From a virus: 42,335 nt of DNA. A model generated the notes under the pieces. It saw only the letters and a list, made by a program, of their open reading frames with translations, was not told where the DNA came from and did not search any database. Within the stretch, counting starts at the first letter, position 1; every line of letters starts with the position of its first letter. Below are positions 1 through 6,674 of the stretch, piece by piece. The DNA is taken from positions 1 to 42,335 of IMG/VR virus record IMGVR_UViG_3300048079_000052; one strand, written 5' to 3'. The translations under genes and the position numbers were made by a program.

Positions 1-17
1 CCCCCCCGGGGGGGGGG
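1..17. other. Probable assembly artefact: C-run joined to G-run
   Basis: Seven C are followed by ten G. At the other end of the map the same locus (42201-42217) reads through normal coding sequence into eight G. Only the eight-G version keeps the initiator gene in frame. The first nine bases have no counterpart at 42201-42209, so the C-run is most likely a read-end or foldback artefact at the G homopolymer. Confidence 0.7.
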
Positions 18-135
18 CTTCTCTTCTCTTTCAGGACGGTTATAGGACGGTTCAGGACGGATAGGGCGTCTCTCTGACGCCCCTGCGCGACTGTCTGACG
101 CCCCCCCTGCGTCTCTCTGACGCCCCTGCGCGACT
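10..135. repeat. Terminal direct repeat, left copy (circular overlap)
   Basis: Positions 10-135 are identical to 42210-42335, which is the end of the window. A perfect overlap of this size at both contig ends is typical of a circular or circularly permuted genome. The initiator reading frame continues across the join, so this is one locus sequenced twice and not a true duplicated terminus. Confidence 0.9.
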
Positions 136-449
136 GTCTGACGCCCCTTGGGGCGGCGCTCTGACGCCCCACCTGGAAACAGGCTGCCTTGGGAAAAAGC
201 AATCCGGTAGACGGTCGGGCACTTGGGGGTTGACGCCGTTTCTACTAGAAGAATCCGCTTGTCGCGCAGGTCTTTCAATGCCCTCTGCACCGTCCGGCGA
301 TCAAGTGAGGTTTTTGAGCAAATCGTAGCCACGCTCGGGAAGCTGTTGGTGCCAGAGTCATCCGCGTGCCAGGCCAACGTCAAAAGAACAAACTTCTGGA
401 CCCACGGCAATTCCATCTTATAGACCAAACTCATGCAGCGCACGCTCAT
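10..449 (-). CDS. Replication initiator (lambda O-like), N-terminal part; gene continues at 42209
   Basis: The ATG at 449 overlaps the methyltransferase stop (ATGA). The frame stays open to the left edge and resumes in frame at 42209, giving about 286 residues in all. Residues about 10-75 form a winged helix-turn-helix of the kind found in phage replication proteins: FVLLTLAWHADDSGT, then a PSVATI segment, then TVQRALKDLRDKRIL. Residues about 95-145 are a low-complexity Arg/Ala/Gly/Pro linker, and that DNA holds the iterons. By analogy with lambda O it should bind iterons in its own gene and recruit a helicase loader. It is followed by a loader-like gene. Role inferred from domain and layout. 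Confidence 0.8.
33..61. repeat. Three AGGACGG repeats phased at one helical turn
   Basis: AGGACGG starts at 33, 44 and 54, spaced 11 and 10 bp, directly beside the iteron array and next to a purine/pyrimidine-asymmetric tract (GCTTCTCTTCTCTTTC). They could be an accessory initiator site or the melting region of the origin. The placement is observed; the role is inferred. Confidence 0.55.
73..170. repeat. Five iterons inside the initiator gene: probable replication origin
   Basis: TCTGACGCCCC (plus strand) occurs at 73-83, 94-104, 116-126, 137-147 and 160-170. The spacings are 21, 22, 21 and 23 bp, about two helical turns, so all copies face one side of the helix. Location inside the linker of the initiator gene matches the lambda O/ori arrangement. 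Flanking bases also repeat (a CTGCGCGACTG or CTGCG filler). Confidence 0.8.
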
Positions 450-1186
450 GCCTTACCCTCAAATTCCAATTGCTCCGGCTGCTTCTCGAAGAGATTGGGC
501 TGGGCCTCGACCAGCGCGATGCGTTCGCGGGCGATGCGGCAATACTCTTCGCTGATTTCAAAGCCGAGGAAGTGGCGGCCTAGCTTCTTTGCAGCGACTG
601 CGGTTGTACCAGAGCCGAGGAAGGGGTCCAGAATCACACCATTCGGAGGGCATAAAAGCTCCGATAGATATTCCATGCTGTCGAGCGGTCGCGGGCAGGG
701 ATGTGCTGTCCTACTGTGGTCGCCCACTCCTTGCGTTCTGCAAACGTCTGTGCTTACGAAAAAATCTCTTTCGCTACAGGTCATATCCCATAGACGTTTC
801 CCCTTGCTCACCCCACCAACTAAAACCAAGTAATCTGTTCGCCATTGAATGTGACAGGGCATCCACTGACCGAATAGCTTTGGCAAGGCAACCAACCGCC
901 ACTCATTTCCGAACCATGCAGACCAGCGCGGTGCGTACTTTGCAGCTTGGAAAATTCCAACCAGAACAGAGAGCCGTCGCGCCTCACACACGAGTAATTG
1001 AATCAATTCTGGGTAGGCGGATTCTTTGTCGGCGTACCCTGTGCCATAGTTAAATCCAATGCCATACGGCGGGTCGGTAATCACCGCGTCCACGCAGCCA
1101 TCGGGCAGAGCCTTCATCAGCTCTAGGCAATCCCCCTGCACCACCGAGCAGCAATCGTATGGGCCGATTTTGCGCTCGCACTTCAC
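446..1186 (-). CDS. DNA methyltransferase (N6-adenine or N4-cytosine, beta class)
   Basis: Protein of 246 residues. DPPYGIG at residues 38-44 is catalytic motif IV and DPFLGSGTT at 187-195 is the S-adenosylmethionine motif I. The order IV before I is that of beta-class amino-methyltransferases such as CcrM/DpnA. DPPY favours N6-adenine. Starts at GTG (1186-1184), overlapping the stop of the upstream HNH gene (GTGA); its own stop overlaps the initiator ATG. No restriction partner is seen, so it is an orphan phage methylase, likely protecting DNA from host restriction or marking the origin. Target sequence unknown. Confidence 0.9.
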   Translation of the reverse strand: MKCERKIGPYDCCSVVQGDCLELMKALPDGCVDAVITDPPYGIGFNYGTGYADKESAYPELIQLLVCEARRLSVLVGIFQAAKYAPRWSAWFGNEWRLVALPKLFGQWMPCHIQWRTDYLVLVGGVSKGKRLWDMTCSERDFFVSTDVCRTQGVGDHSRTAHPCPRPLDSMEYLSELLCPPNGVILDPFLGSGTTAVAAKKLGRHFLGFEISEEYCRIARERIALVEAQPNLFEKQPEQLEFEGKA

Positions 1187-1830
1187 CCAAACATCTCCCG
1201 TTGCACCGCGCCCGCTCTAACGCCCACCCATCTTTTCCCACGAATAATGCCGTTCACCGTAGAATGATGAAGGCCCATCTCTCGCGCTACGGCGCTATGA
1301 GAAAATCCCTGCTCAACACGCTTGCGTATGTACCCGACCCGCTCACTCGTAAGCCTTGCCCGCTTCCCACGCCTGCAATTTTCAGCGTGTGTAACTGGCT
1401 CAAGATGATCTGGATTGACGCACGACGGCACCCTACAGAGATGGTCTAACTCAAGGCCCCTTGGTATTGGCCCATGTTTCTTTTCCCAGAAGTAGCGGTG
1501 TGCCTTGTGGCGATTCTTTTCCCTCTCGAAAACACCGTATCCCATATTGTCTTTTGCTCTCTGCCAAATCCAGCAACTATCGGCCTTGATAACATAGGCT
1601 GTATCTGGGTCGAATTTGGGAAAGCTCCTACCACGGCTACCGTGTCCCAAGACAAACCGAATCGGTTGGCCCTTGATGTGGCCTATTCCCCGGTCTGTTG
1701 ATGTGCAAATCCTAGTCTTTTGCCCGCAACCGCACTGGCAGTAGCCTTTTGCCATGCTCGGGATTGGCGGCATCAGGCGTGTGCCGTCGAGCCTCGCGTC
1801 ATAGGCCGGGCCGAAGGTGCGTGTCCTCAC
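1183..1830 (-). CDS. HNH homing endonuclease, fused to the first residues of another gene
   Basis: From a GTG at 1830 overlapping the upstream stop (GTGA) it gives 215 residues; from ATG 1755 it gives 190. Residues after MAKGYCQCGCGQ form a Cys-rich module with KGQPIRFVLGH, shared with the HNH genes at 3483 and 9142. The HNH core is CWIWQ, then LELDHLCRVPSCVNPDHLEPVTH, followed by a C-terminal helix-turn-helix (YIRKRVEQGFSHSAVAREM). The first 25 residues (RTFGPAYDARLDGTRL) resemble the start of a phage winged-helix protein, suggesting insertion into, or replacement of, that gene. Confidence 0.85.
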   Translation of the reverse strand: MRTRTFGPAYDARLDGTRLMPPIPSMAKGYCQCGCGQKTRICTSTDRGIGHIKGQPIRFVLGHGSRGRSFPKFDPDTAYVIKADSCWIWQRAKDNMGYGVFEREKNRHKAHRYFWEKKHGPIPRGLELDHLCRVPSCVNPDHLEPVTHAENCRRGKRARLTSERVGYIRKRVEQGFSHSAVAREMGLHHSTVNGIIRGKRWVGVRAGAVQREMFG

Positions 1831-2027
1831 AGCGCCGTCCTCGCCACAAACCCCGGTCTCCAGCCCCACAGCACCGGATCGCGCGGCATCTCTGCCGTCG
1901 TTTTCTTTGCCCGTTTCATGGCCTGCTCTAAGAGGTCGAGCTCGCCCAGCTCGATGCGTCCCATGAGGTTCAGCATCCGCATCTTTTCTTCCTGCTCGCC
2001 TCGGCCTCCTGTGCCCCACTTGGCCAT
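1827..2027 (-). CDS. Small hypothetical early protein
   Basis: Protein of 66 residues from ATG 2027, one base after the upstream stop, with AAGGA about eight bases before it. An in-frame ATG at 2048 would overlap the previous gene. Mixed charge, predicted mostly helical (KMRMLNLMGRIELGELDLLEQAMKRAKK), ending with WGWRPGF. No family recognised. Its stop overlaps the GTG of the HNH gene. Confidence 0.55.
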   Translation of the reverse strand: MAKWGTGGRGEQEEKMRMLNLMGRIELGELDLLEQAMKRAKKTTAEMPRDPVLWGWRPGFVARTAL

Positions 2028-2028
2028 C

Positions 2029-2214
2029 TCAAAGTTCCTTATGCTCATGGCGTGAATCCACGTAAGGGCAACCCGGTATAGGGCAGCGCAGCACCGTGCG
2101 GGGGCCGCGCTTCTTGTGATACTCCCGCATCTTGTCCGTCCCTACGCTTCGCCACACGGGTTGCTTCTCATGGTGCTCGACCATTTGAACGCTCACATGC
2201 TGAGGGCAGGTCAT
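2029..2214 (-). CDS. Small zinc-finger-like early protein
   Basis: Protein of 61 residues from an ATG that overlaps the upstream stop (ATGA). The C-terminus has a C-x4-C-x6-H-x-H pattern (CPIPGCPYVDSRHEH) that could bind zinc, and CPQH lies at the N-terminus. Function unknown; small DNA-binding or adaptor protein is a guess. Confidence 0.6.
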   Translation of the reverse strand: MTCPQHVSVQMVEHHEKQPVWRSVGTDKMREYHKKRGPRTVLRCPIPGCPYVDSRHEHKEL

Positions 2215-2411
2215 AGCTCTTCGTCTTTGAGGCAACGCAATTCTTTTGGCCAGTACCAATGCCGTGCATCTTTCGCGCCACGCAACTGAATCGTCCCCGC
2301 AGGTTCAATTTCCCATATCCTTCCTGGTTGTCCGGCTCTCCAACCATCCTCACTGATTGTTGGTGCGACAACTTGGCCCACTTTGAACTTCCTTTTTTGT
2401 TTGATAGCCAT
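2211..2411 (-). CDS. Small hypothetical early protein
   Basis: Protein of 66 residues. ATG 2411 is chosen because AAGGAG sits five bases before it. A basic N-terminus (KQKRKFKVGQVV) is followed by a probable small beta barrel (GRIWEIEPAGTIQLRG, HWYWPKEL) and an acidic end (KDEEL). No family recognised. Confidence 0.6.
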   Translation of the reverse strand: MAIKQKRKFKVGQVVAPTISEDGWRAGQPGRIWEIEPAGTIQLRGAKDARHWYWPKELRCLKDEEL

Positions 2412-2419
2412 TGCGCTCC

Positions 2420-2737
2420 TTATCGAGTTCTCCTTATCCACTGCGGTGAAATTCGCGCCAATGCCGTCCGCCATCTCTTCTCTGCCGCTCGGTCGCCGCG
2501 CCTTTCCGCCAGAAAGCGCTCGCATTCCAGTACGAGTTGTTTGTGCTTCCGCCGCCGCTCCGCTTTGGTGGGCAGTTCAGTCCCCACTTTGCGAAGCTCC
2601 TCAAGCGTCCACATGCGGTCTGTTATCACAGCGCCGTGCACACTCCGGCCGCACGACGGAAGCCTGATGGACAGCGCGCCACCCGTTGATTGTGCAATCC
2701 AGCCAGCGTATGGCCCACGGTCAGCGCGAATCTTCAC
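2420..2737 (-). CDS. Hypothetical early protein
   Basis: About 105 residues from a GTG overlapping the upstream stop (GTGA); a TTG at 2773 would add 12 residues. N-terminal half beta-like (IRADRGPYAGWIAQ), C-terminal half helical and very basic (KAERRRKHKQLVLECERFLAERRGDR described in two parts: KAERRRKHKQ and LVLECERFLAERRGD). Unknown function. Confidence 0.5.
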   Translation of the reverse strand: MKIRADRGPYAGWIAQSTGGALSIRLPSCGRSVHGAVITDRMWTLEELRKVGTELPTKAERRRKHKQLVLECERFLAERRGDRAAEKRWRTALARISPQWIRRTR

Positions 2738-2943
2738 TTTCTTGTCCAGCCTTCCAAGTTCACGCGCTTCCAATTCTTCGGCTTCACGCGGGAAAGAATC
2801 CTCAGCGCGGTTCGCAGCGCATATTGCGACCCTGGCGTGAAAGATACATCGCCTATTTCTGCATTCAGCATCACGCTTCGCAACATCGTCAATGTGTGGT
2901 CTTTCGTTCCCCAGTCAGCGTTGCACGATTTGACGTCGCTCAT
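2734..2943 (-). CDS. Small hypothetical early protein
   Basis: Protein of 69 residues from ATG 2943, twelve bases after the preceding stop, with stop overlapping the next GTG. The sequence is plain soluble protein (VMLNAEIGDVSFTPGSQYAL). No motif recognised. Support comes from its fit in the overlapping operon. Confidence 0.5.
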   Translation of the reverse strand: MSDVKSCNADWGTKDHTLTMLRSVMLNAEIGDVSFTPGSQYALRTALRILSRVKPKNWKRVNLEGWTRK

Positions 2944-2955
2944 AGCTTTCGCAAC

Positions 2956-3231
2956 TTACCTCGTCAATACTGCTTGCAACAGCCACCCAATAAAGCAGGC
3001 CCAACCGATGAAAGTGAGCCAGATCAGCCATCCCAGCCAAGCGCTGCGGTTCCGCCGCCTGTTGCCGTGCCACAACCTTTGATGCTCTTCAATCTGGCGC
3101 ACCCGCTCGGCAAGGTCTAATTCCGCTTGCGCGGTGGCCACCATCCGCCGGCGGTCAATCAGCAGGTGCTCACCTTCGCGCACATAAAATGGGCCGACCG
3201 AAACATCGCTGCGTTCACCGCGTCCGCTCAT
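2956..3231 (-). CDS. Small tail-anchored membrane protein
   Basis: Protein of 91 residues from ATG 3231 behind a G-rich ribosome site. A charged, probably helical middle (AQAELDLAERVRQIEEHQRL) leads to a basic stretch and a C-terminal hydrophobic segment (WLGWLIWLTFIGWACFIGW), long enough for one or two membrane passes. An early phage inner-membrane protein, perhaps host-takeover or superinfection-related; function not known. Confidence 0.6.
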   Translation of the reverse strand: MSGRGERSDVSVGPFYVREGEHLLIDRRRMVATAQAELDLAERVRQIEEHQRLWHGNRRRNRSAWLGWLIWLTFIGWACFIGWLLQAVLTR

Positions 3232-3242
3232 TGGAACCCCCC

Positions 3243-3464
3243 CTAGTTGGCCGCTGCCCGCGCCGATTCCATTGGGGCCGGAGGTTCGTTCAACCGCGCT
3301 TGCTGGATCGAGCTTTCCAACAGAATGGTCAGCCGGATCCACAAGCGGGTGAGTTCAATTACGTTCAAAGTTCGGGATGGCCAGGTCGCCGAGCAGCCGC
3401 TTTCCTCAACTAGGATTTTGACCATCTCGTCGTGCAGTTGGCGTGGAGTCATCCCACCGGTCAT
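3243..3464 (-). CDS. Small hypothetical early protein
   Basis: Protein of 73 residues starting at ATG 3464 with GAGGAG before it. Helical and mixed-charge (PRQLHDEMVKILVEESGC, RLWIRLTILLESSIQQA). Lies just downstream of an HNH gene. No family recognised. Confidence 0.55.
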   Translation of the reverse strand: MTGGMTPRQLHDEMVKILVEESGCSATWPSRTLNVIELTRLWIRLTILLESSIQQARLNEPPAPMESARAAAN

Positions 3465-3482
3465 TTTCTTTCTCCTCGTCCT

Positions 3483-3953
3483 TCACTCGTGCGCCCTCTG
3501 GCGGCGATTGTTTGCCTGCTCAACATGACCGGCCCAGCGGACGTTCCCAGGTTCGTAGTGGCCGTCGTTGTTGATCCGGTCCAGCGTCTTGTTCGCAGGA
3601 CGTCGACCCAAGCAAGCGATGAACTGTTCATAGCTGTCGAACAAGAAGCAGATTCCACGGCCGCCGTAGTGTTTCCATTTAAGGTTGCGCGGATTCGTGC
3701 AGCGTTGTTTTGCGCCCTCGTAGGAGCGATATTCCTGTGCCACTTTCCCCCTGCGGGCATGTCCGTGGCGGAGGGTGACGCTGTTGCCTGGCTGAAACCG
3801 ATGCTGCTGCCCAACAGCGTTACCCGGCTGAAAAACGCTGCCATGCCCCTGCACAAAGCGAACTGCTTGGCCCTTCACGCGGCCATAGCGCCGGTCATTC
3901 CGCTTCGCAATGGGGGCAGGTTGACTACATCCGCACTCACACAGTTGCTGCAA
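3483..3953 (-). CDS. HNH-type homing endonuclease
   Basis: Protein of 156 residues, TTG start at 3953 with GGAGG four bases ahead. N-terminal module LCECGCSQPAPIA, then KGQAVRFVQGH; C-terminal nuclease/DNA-binding part with RCTNPRN, YGGRGI, FEQ-like YEQFIACLG, and LDRINNDGHYEPGNVRWA, followed by EQANNRR. It is a clear paralogue of the gene at 9142. A long stem-loop lies immediately upstream and may restrain its translation. Confidence 0.88.
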   Translation of the reverse strand: MQQLCECGCSQPAPIAKRNDRRYGRVKGQAVRFVQGHGSVFQPGNAVGQQHRFQPGNSVTLRHGHARRGKVAQEYRSYEGAKQRCTNPRNLKWKHYGGRGICFLFDSYEQFIACLGRRPANKTLDRINNDGHYEPGNVRWAGHVEQANNRRQRAHE

Positions 3954-3969
3954 TTGTCCTCCGTAAGTC

Positions 3970-4044
3970 TTGGGCTCCTGCGGCCCCTTCGGAAACAGCC
4001 GTGAAAGGAGGTGAAAACGGCTGTGCCTCGACGTAGGAGCCCAA
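3970..4044 (-). promoter_or_regulatory. Two-tier stem-loop displaying an anti-Shine-Dalgarno sequence
   Basis: Outer arms 3970-3979 and 4035-4044 are a perfect 10-bp inverted repeat; inner arms 3995-4002 and 4017-4024 are a perfect 8-bp one. In the leftward mRNA the inner loop reads TCACCTCCTTTC (4014-4003), matching the 3' end of 16S rRNA. It sits between the exonuclease stop and the HNH ribosome site GGAGG (3962-3958), with which the loop could pair. Structure observed; regulation inferred. Confidence 0.6.
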
Positions 4045-4046
4045 CC

Positions 4047-4892
4047 CTATGCCGCGTCTGCCGGGATCGTCGCTTTCGGCGGACGCGGGATTTCTGGTTG
4101 CACTTCTTCCTTGAAGCTGCGCCAGTCTGCGGTCGCCCTCTGTTGCCACTCCCATAGCCGCTTCGCGTGTAGAAAAACTTCAAATGAGGTTTCTTCTGCA
4201 GCAGCCTCAACTACCTCAAAGTTTGGGTCTGTTTCTGTCTTGGGCAGACGAATCACTAAGCCGCGTACCGGATCTCCATGTCCCATTTCTCGGATCGCGT
4301 GCCGATAGGCGGCGTTTTGCAAATGGGACTCTGCGTAGACCGCCTTCCCTGTTTTCCAGTCGAGCACACTCAGTTCGCCATTCACTTCCGCCAGCAAATC
4401 AAGCGTGCCAGCGTAGCCGTGTGCATCGCTCCAAACGACTTGCTCAATGGCGATCGGTTTCAGATGCACCGACTTCTTCCAGTCTTCCCAAGCCATGAAC
4501 GCCCACTGTGCTTTGTCCGTGATTCGCGGAGAAGGCCCAGCCGCATAGAGCAGTTCCGCCCGCAGCGTCCACTCAATCAACGCATGGACCTGACTCCCAA
4601 TGTCGGCTGCCTTCTGCAACTCCTTCTTGTGAGCCTTCATCTTCCCGAGGCGCGATTGCATCGTCGAAATCCATGCGGTCAATGCCATGCGTGGAGTCTC
4701 TGCCACGTCTTGATATAGTTGACTGGAAACTTCCAAAACCAGTTCCCGCTCTACTTTCGCAGCCCAAGCGATCAATGCTGGTTTGGAAATTACTCCCAAA
4801 ATGTTGGTCACAGATGGTAGGAGGCCTACGCCTGGTATCTCGTAGAATCTGCCTCCGCTTTGTTGTCGTCGCACTTCTGTCGTTATTCCCAT
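4047..4892 (-). CDS. PD-(D/E)XK exonuclease (RecB/Cas4-type fold)
   Basis: About 281 residues from ATG 4892 (GGAGA six bases ahead); a TTG at 4913 would add seven. Nuclease motifs, numbered from the TTG: GSQVH with His110, GTLDLL with Asp172, LDWKTGK with Asp185 and Lys187, and Q-x3-Y (QNAAYRH). The N-terminal LPSVTNIL...KPALIAWAAK is typical of the phage members. Beside an SSB-like gene and in the same operon as RusA, it likely makes single-stranded ends for recombination or genome circularisation. Confidence 0.85.
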   Translation of the reverse strand: MGITTEVRRQQSGGRFYEIPGVGLLPSVTNILGVISKPALIAWAAKVERELVLEVSSQLYQDVAETPRMALTAWISTMQSRLGKMKAHKKELQKAADIGSQVHALIEWTLRAELLYAAGPSPRITDKAQWAFMAWEDWKKSVHLKPIAIEQVVWSDAHGYAGTLDLLAEVNGELSVLDWKTGKAVYAESHLQNAAYRHAIREMGHGDPVRGLVIRLPKTETDPNFEVVEAAAEETSFEVFLHAKRLWEWQQRATADWRSFKEEVQPEIPRPPKATIPADAA

Positions 4893-5295
4893 TTTGCTCT
4901 CCGTGTTTTTCAAGGTAAGCAGCAGCTAACCTCAGTTTATTTGGAGAATCATCTGCGTATCCAAGCACTCCATTACATTTCTTGCAGAGCAACTCACGCA
5001 CAGCTTTGGTTTTATGGTCATGGTCAACATGAAGTGGTTTTTCCTTATTTACCTGCTTGCAGATCGCACACCTTCCATGCTGCCTCTTAAACATGGCAGC
5101 ATAAACCCCAAGACCAAGTCCGTACTTCCAAGCTCTGTAGACATCTGCATGGACTTTCTTGCGGCCGATTCGATATTCCTTAAGCCTTTGGTCGTTAGCA
5201 GCCCTATACTTTTTATCGTACAGGCGCCTTTTCTCCCCATTTTTCTTTCGGTATTGCTTGAAATATTGTTTTTCTTTTTCACTCAGATGAGCCAT
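4573..5295 (-). CDS. Endonuclease VII-type HNH homing nuclease with run-on tail
   Basis: ATG 5295 (a GTG at 5298 is also possible). Residues 1-60 are basic and helical; the nuclease core follows: CAICKQ, LHVDHDHKT, VRELLCKKCNGVLGYADDS, then RLAAAYLEKHG, as in phage recombination endonuclease VII. After about residue 133 the frame continues for roughly 107 more residues inside the exonuclease gene in another frame, with low-grade composition. The natural stop was probably lost, or this insertion lies directly against its neighbour. Confidence 0.85.
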   Translation of the reverse strand: MAHLSEKEKQYFKQYRKKNGEKRRLYDKKYRAANDQRLKEYRIGRKKVHADVYRAWKYGLGLGVYAAMFKRQHGRCAICKQVNKEKPLHVDHDHKTKAVRELLCKKCNGVLGYADDSPNKLRLAAAYLEKHGEQNGNNDRSATTTKRRQILRDTRRRPPTICDQHFGSNFQTSIDRLGCESRAGTGFGSFQSTISRRGRDSTHGIDRMDFDDAIAPREDEGSQEGVAEGSRHWESGPCVD

Positions 5296-5303
5296 CACAA
5301 ACC

Positions 5304-5816
5304 TCAGAATGGCATTTCATCATCAGCGGGTTTTCCATTAGGGTTCTTCTCCAGTTCGGTACGCTTCGCACGTTCAACCATGCGGATGTAGTCGGTGTTC
5401 ACGCGCAGCTTCGCTGCTCCCTTTGCCGCTGGCACAACCGCCTGAACCTTGGCCCGGACTGTTCCCTCACTGTTCAGGTCATGGACAACTTGGATCTGGC
5501 AGTTTGCCCCGAGCAGCTTTTCAAGATCAAAGCCCTCCAGTTCTTGATGAGAGAACTTCCGCCCCCGCCAAGCTTCCAGCATGGGCCGCAAGCGCGACTT
5601 CTCATGGAGAGAAAGCGTGTAGCGTTGAACCACCATGAAAGGCTTTTCGACTTTCGAGTCGTGCTCTTCGAGCTGCCAGCGGATTTCCACTTGATGGCGT
5701 TCCCCCCAGGGGGAATCCAGCATTCCTAGATCAACCACGTCACAGCACACAGCAGCCCATAGGCCCTCCGGTGCTGGGGTGAAGTCTGTTTTGCTGGTTT
5801 TTGCAATGATGGCCAT
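5304..5816 (-). CDS. SSB-like phage protein with acidic PF tail
   Basis: Protein of 170 residues, ATG 5816 with AAGGAGG upstream. Beta-rich body (EGLWAAVCCDVVDLGM, VEIRWQLEE, YTLSLHEKS, GANCQIQVVHD) as in a widespread phage family next to exonucleases. The last residues, ADDEMPF, copy the DD-x-PF tip that bacterial SSB uses to bind partner proteins. Likely coats single-stranded DNA and works with the adjacent exonuclease. OB-fold identity is inferred. Confidence 0.7.
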   Translation of the reverse strand: MAIIAKTSKTDFTPAPEGLWAAVCCDVVDLGMLDSPWGERHQVEIRWQLEEHDSKVEKPFMVVQRYTLSLHEKSRLRPMLEAWRGRKFSHQELEGFDLEKLLGANCQIQVVHDLNSEGTVRAKVQAVVPAAKGAAKLRVNTDYIRMVERAKRTELEKNPNGKPADDEMPF

Positions 5817-5828
5817 GGTGTTGCCTCC

Positions 5829-6233
5829 TTAGAATCGGAATGGGGAAATGAACCCTTGAGTAATTCGCGCTGAACGTCGCGCCGCTTCCTGAGTTTGGGA
5901 AACGGCAGGGGGGAGTGGGGTGGCGTCCATGGCCGGGAAGTTGGCCGTTTCGGGAGGGTGCGTGGGAGAAGCATCCTCTGTGGTGACAGAGGATTCGGGC
6001 GCCACCCCGGCGAGCTCGTCCAAACCAAAAATCTGTTGCATCCCTCGGATGAAATAGCTGCGCAACGCTTCCAGGTGCTCGCGTTGCGGAAGCAGCATGG
6101 TTCGTCCGGCGATGATGTCGAAGGCTTCCTTCTCGAAGTCGCGCTCAAGTTCCTGATCCAGAAAATTGTTGAAGCCATTTCGCTGTTCGTAGCCGCATGC
6201 GCTGCAAATGGGAGTTCTCCTTTCAGTGAACAC
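5829..6233 (-). CDS. Hypothetical early protein with CxxC motif
   Basis: Protein of 134 residues. GTG 6233 overlaps the end of the upstream gene; AAAGGAG occurs only after it, so the true start may be slightly later. CSACGY near the N-terminus may bind metal with other residues. A helical middle (LLPQREHLEALRSYFIRGMQQIFG) is followed by a Pro/Thr-rich tail. Function unknown. Confidence 0.55.
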   Translation of the reverse strand: MFTERRTPICSACGYEQRNGFNNFLDQELERDFEKEAFDIIAGRTMLLPQREHLEALRSYFIRGMQQIFGLDELAGVAPESSVTTEDASPTHPPETANFPAMDATPLPPAVSQTQEAARRSARITQGFISPFRF

Positions 6234-6495
6234 TCACCGGACCGTTTCTCTCGAAGGACGGTCGGCGAGTCGTTTTTCCATTTTGTTTGGCTGGCCACAC
6301 CGCAATCGTGTCTTTGCTGGCAAAGCGCACCAACTGGCCGTGCGAGATCAGCACCCGCCGGCCGCAACGCCGGAAGCGCAACTGGCCCTGGGAGATCAGT
6401 AAGTCCAATGTTGAGGTGGAGATTGACAGCCACTGAGCAGCTTGTTTTCGGGAGTAGAGGCCGCGGGGCTGCTCCTGCGCTTCCACTGCGTTCAT
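6223..6495 (-). CDS. Excisionase-family helix-turn-helix protein
   Basis: Protein of 90 residues; ATG overlaps the upstream stop (ATGA). Residues about 13-60 match the HTH_17/MerR-like excisionase fold: LYSRKQAAQWLSISTSTLDLL as two pieces (LYSRKQAAQWLSIS, TSTLDLLISQGQL), then FRRCGRRVLISHGQLVRF. It could be the excision partner of the integrase or an early regulator. Second gene of the leftward operon. Confidence 0.75.
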   Translation of the reverse strand: MNAVEAQEQPRGLYSRKQAAQWLSISTSTLDLLISQGQLRFRRCGRRVLISHGQLVRFASKDTIAVWPAKQNGKTTRRPSFERNGPVSVH

Positions 6496-6674
6496 GCCGC
6501 CGCCCCCTGCCGTTCGAGCGCGGGCGCTATGCGCGCAAGCTCCAGCAGCACCAAGTCACGGACGAACGCCCCCTCGTCCTTGCCGACCTGCTTGGCTGCA
6601 AGCTGAAGTCTCTCGCGCTGGTCGTGCGTGAGGCGGAACATTACCCTGTCGGTCTTGCGCTGCTTGGTCACCAT
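6492..6674 (-). CDS. Ribbon-helix-helix regulator, first gene of the leftward operon
   Basis: Protein of 60 residues from ATG 6674. A basic N-terminus (TKQRKTDRVMFRLT) forms the presumed beta ribbon; two helices follow (HDQRERLQLAAKQVGK, EGAFVRDLVLLELARI). Arc/MobC/CopG-like size and layout. The ATG lies at the expected transcription start of the strong promoter just upstream, so the mRNA is probably leaderless here. Candidate repressor or anti-repressor of the operator palindromes at 6693-6784. Confidence 0.7.
   Translation of the reverse strand: MVTKQRKTDRVMFRLTHDQRERLQLAAKQVGKDEGAFVRDLVLLELARIAPALERQGAAA

Noticed and set aside
10-135. True terminal repeat of a linear genome
   Set aside because: The initiator gene runs through it in frame, and the proteins are P22-like, a group that packages circularly permuted DNA.
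73-170. CRISPR array
   Set aside because: Units are too short, the spacing is helical (21-23 bp), and the DNA is coding; iterons explain it.
5726-6433. Minus-strand 235-codon frame
   Set aside because: Shifted frame over the hypothetical and HTH genes; low-complexity Pro/Ser/Arg, no coupling to neighbours.
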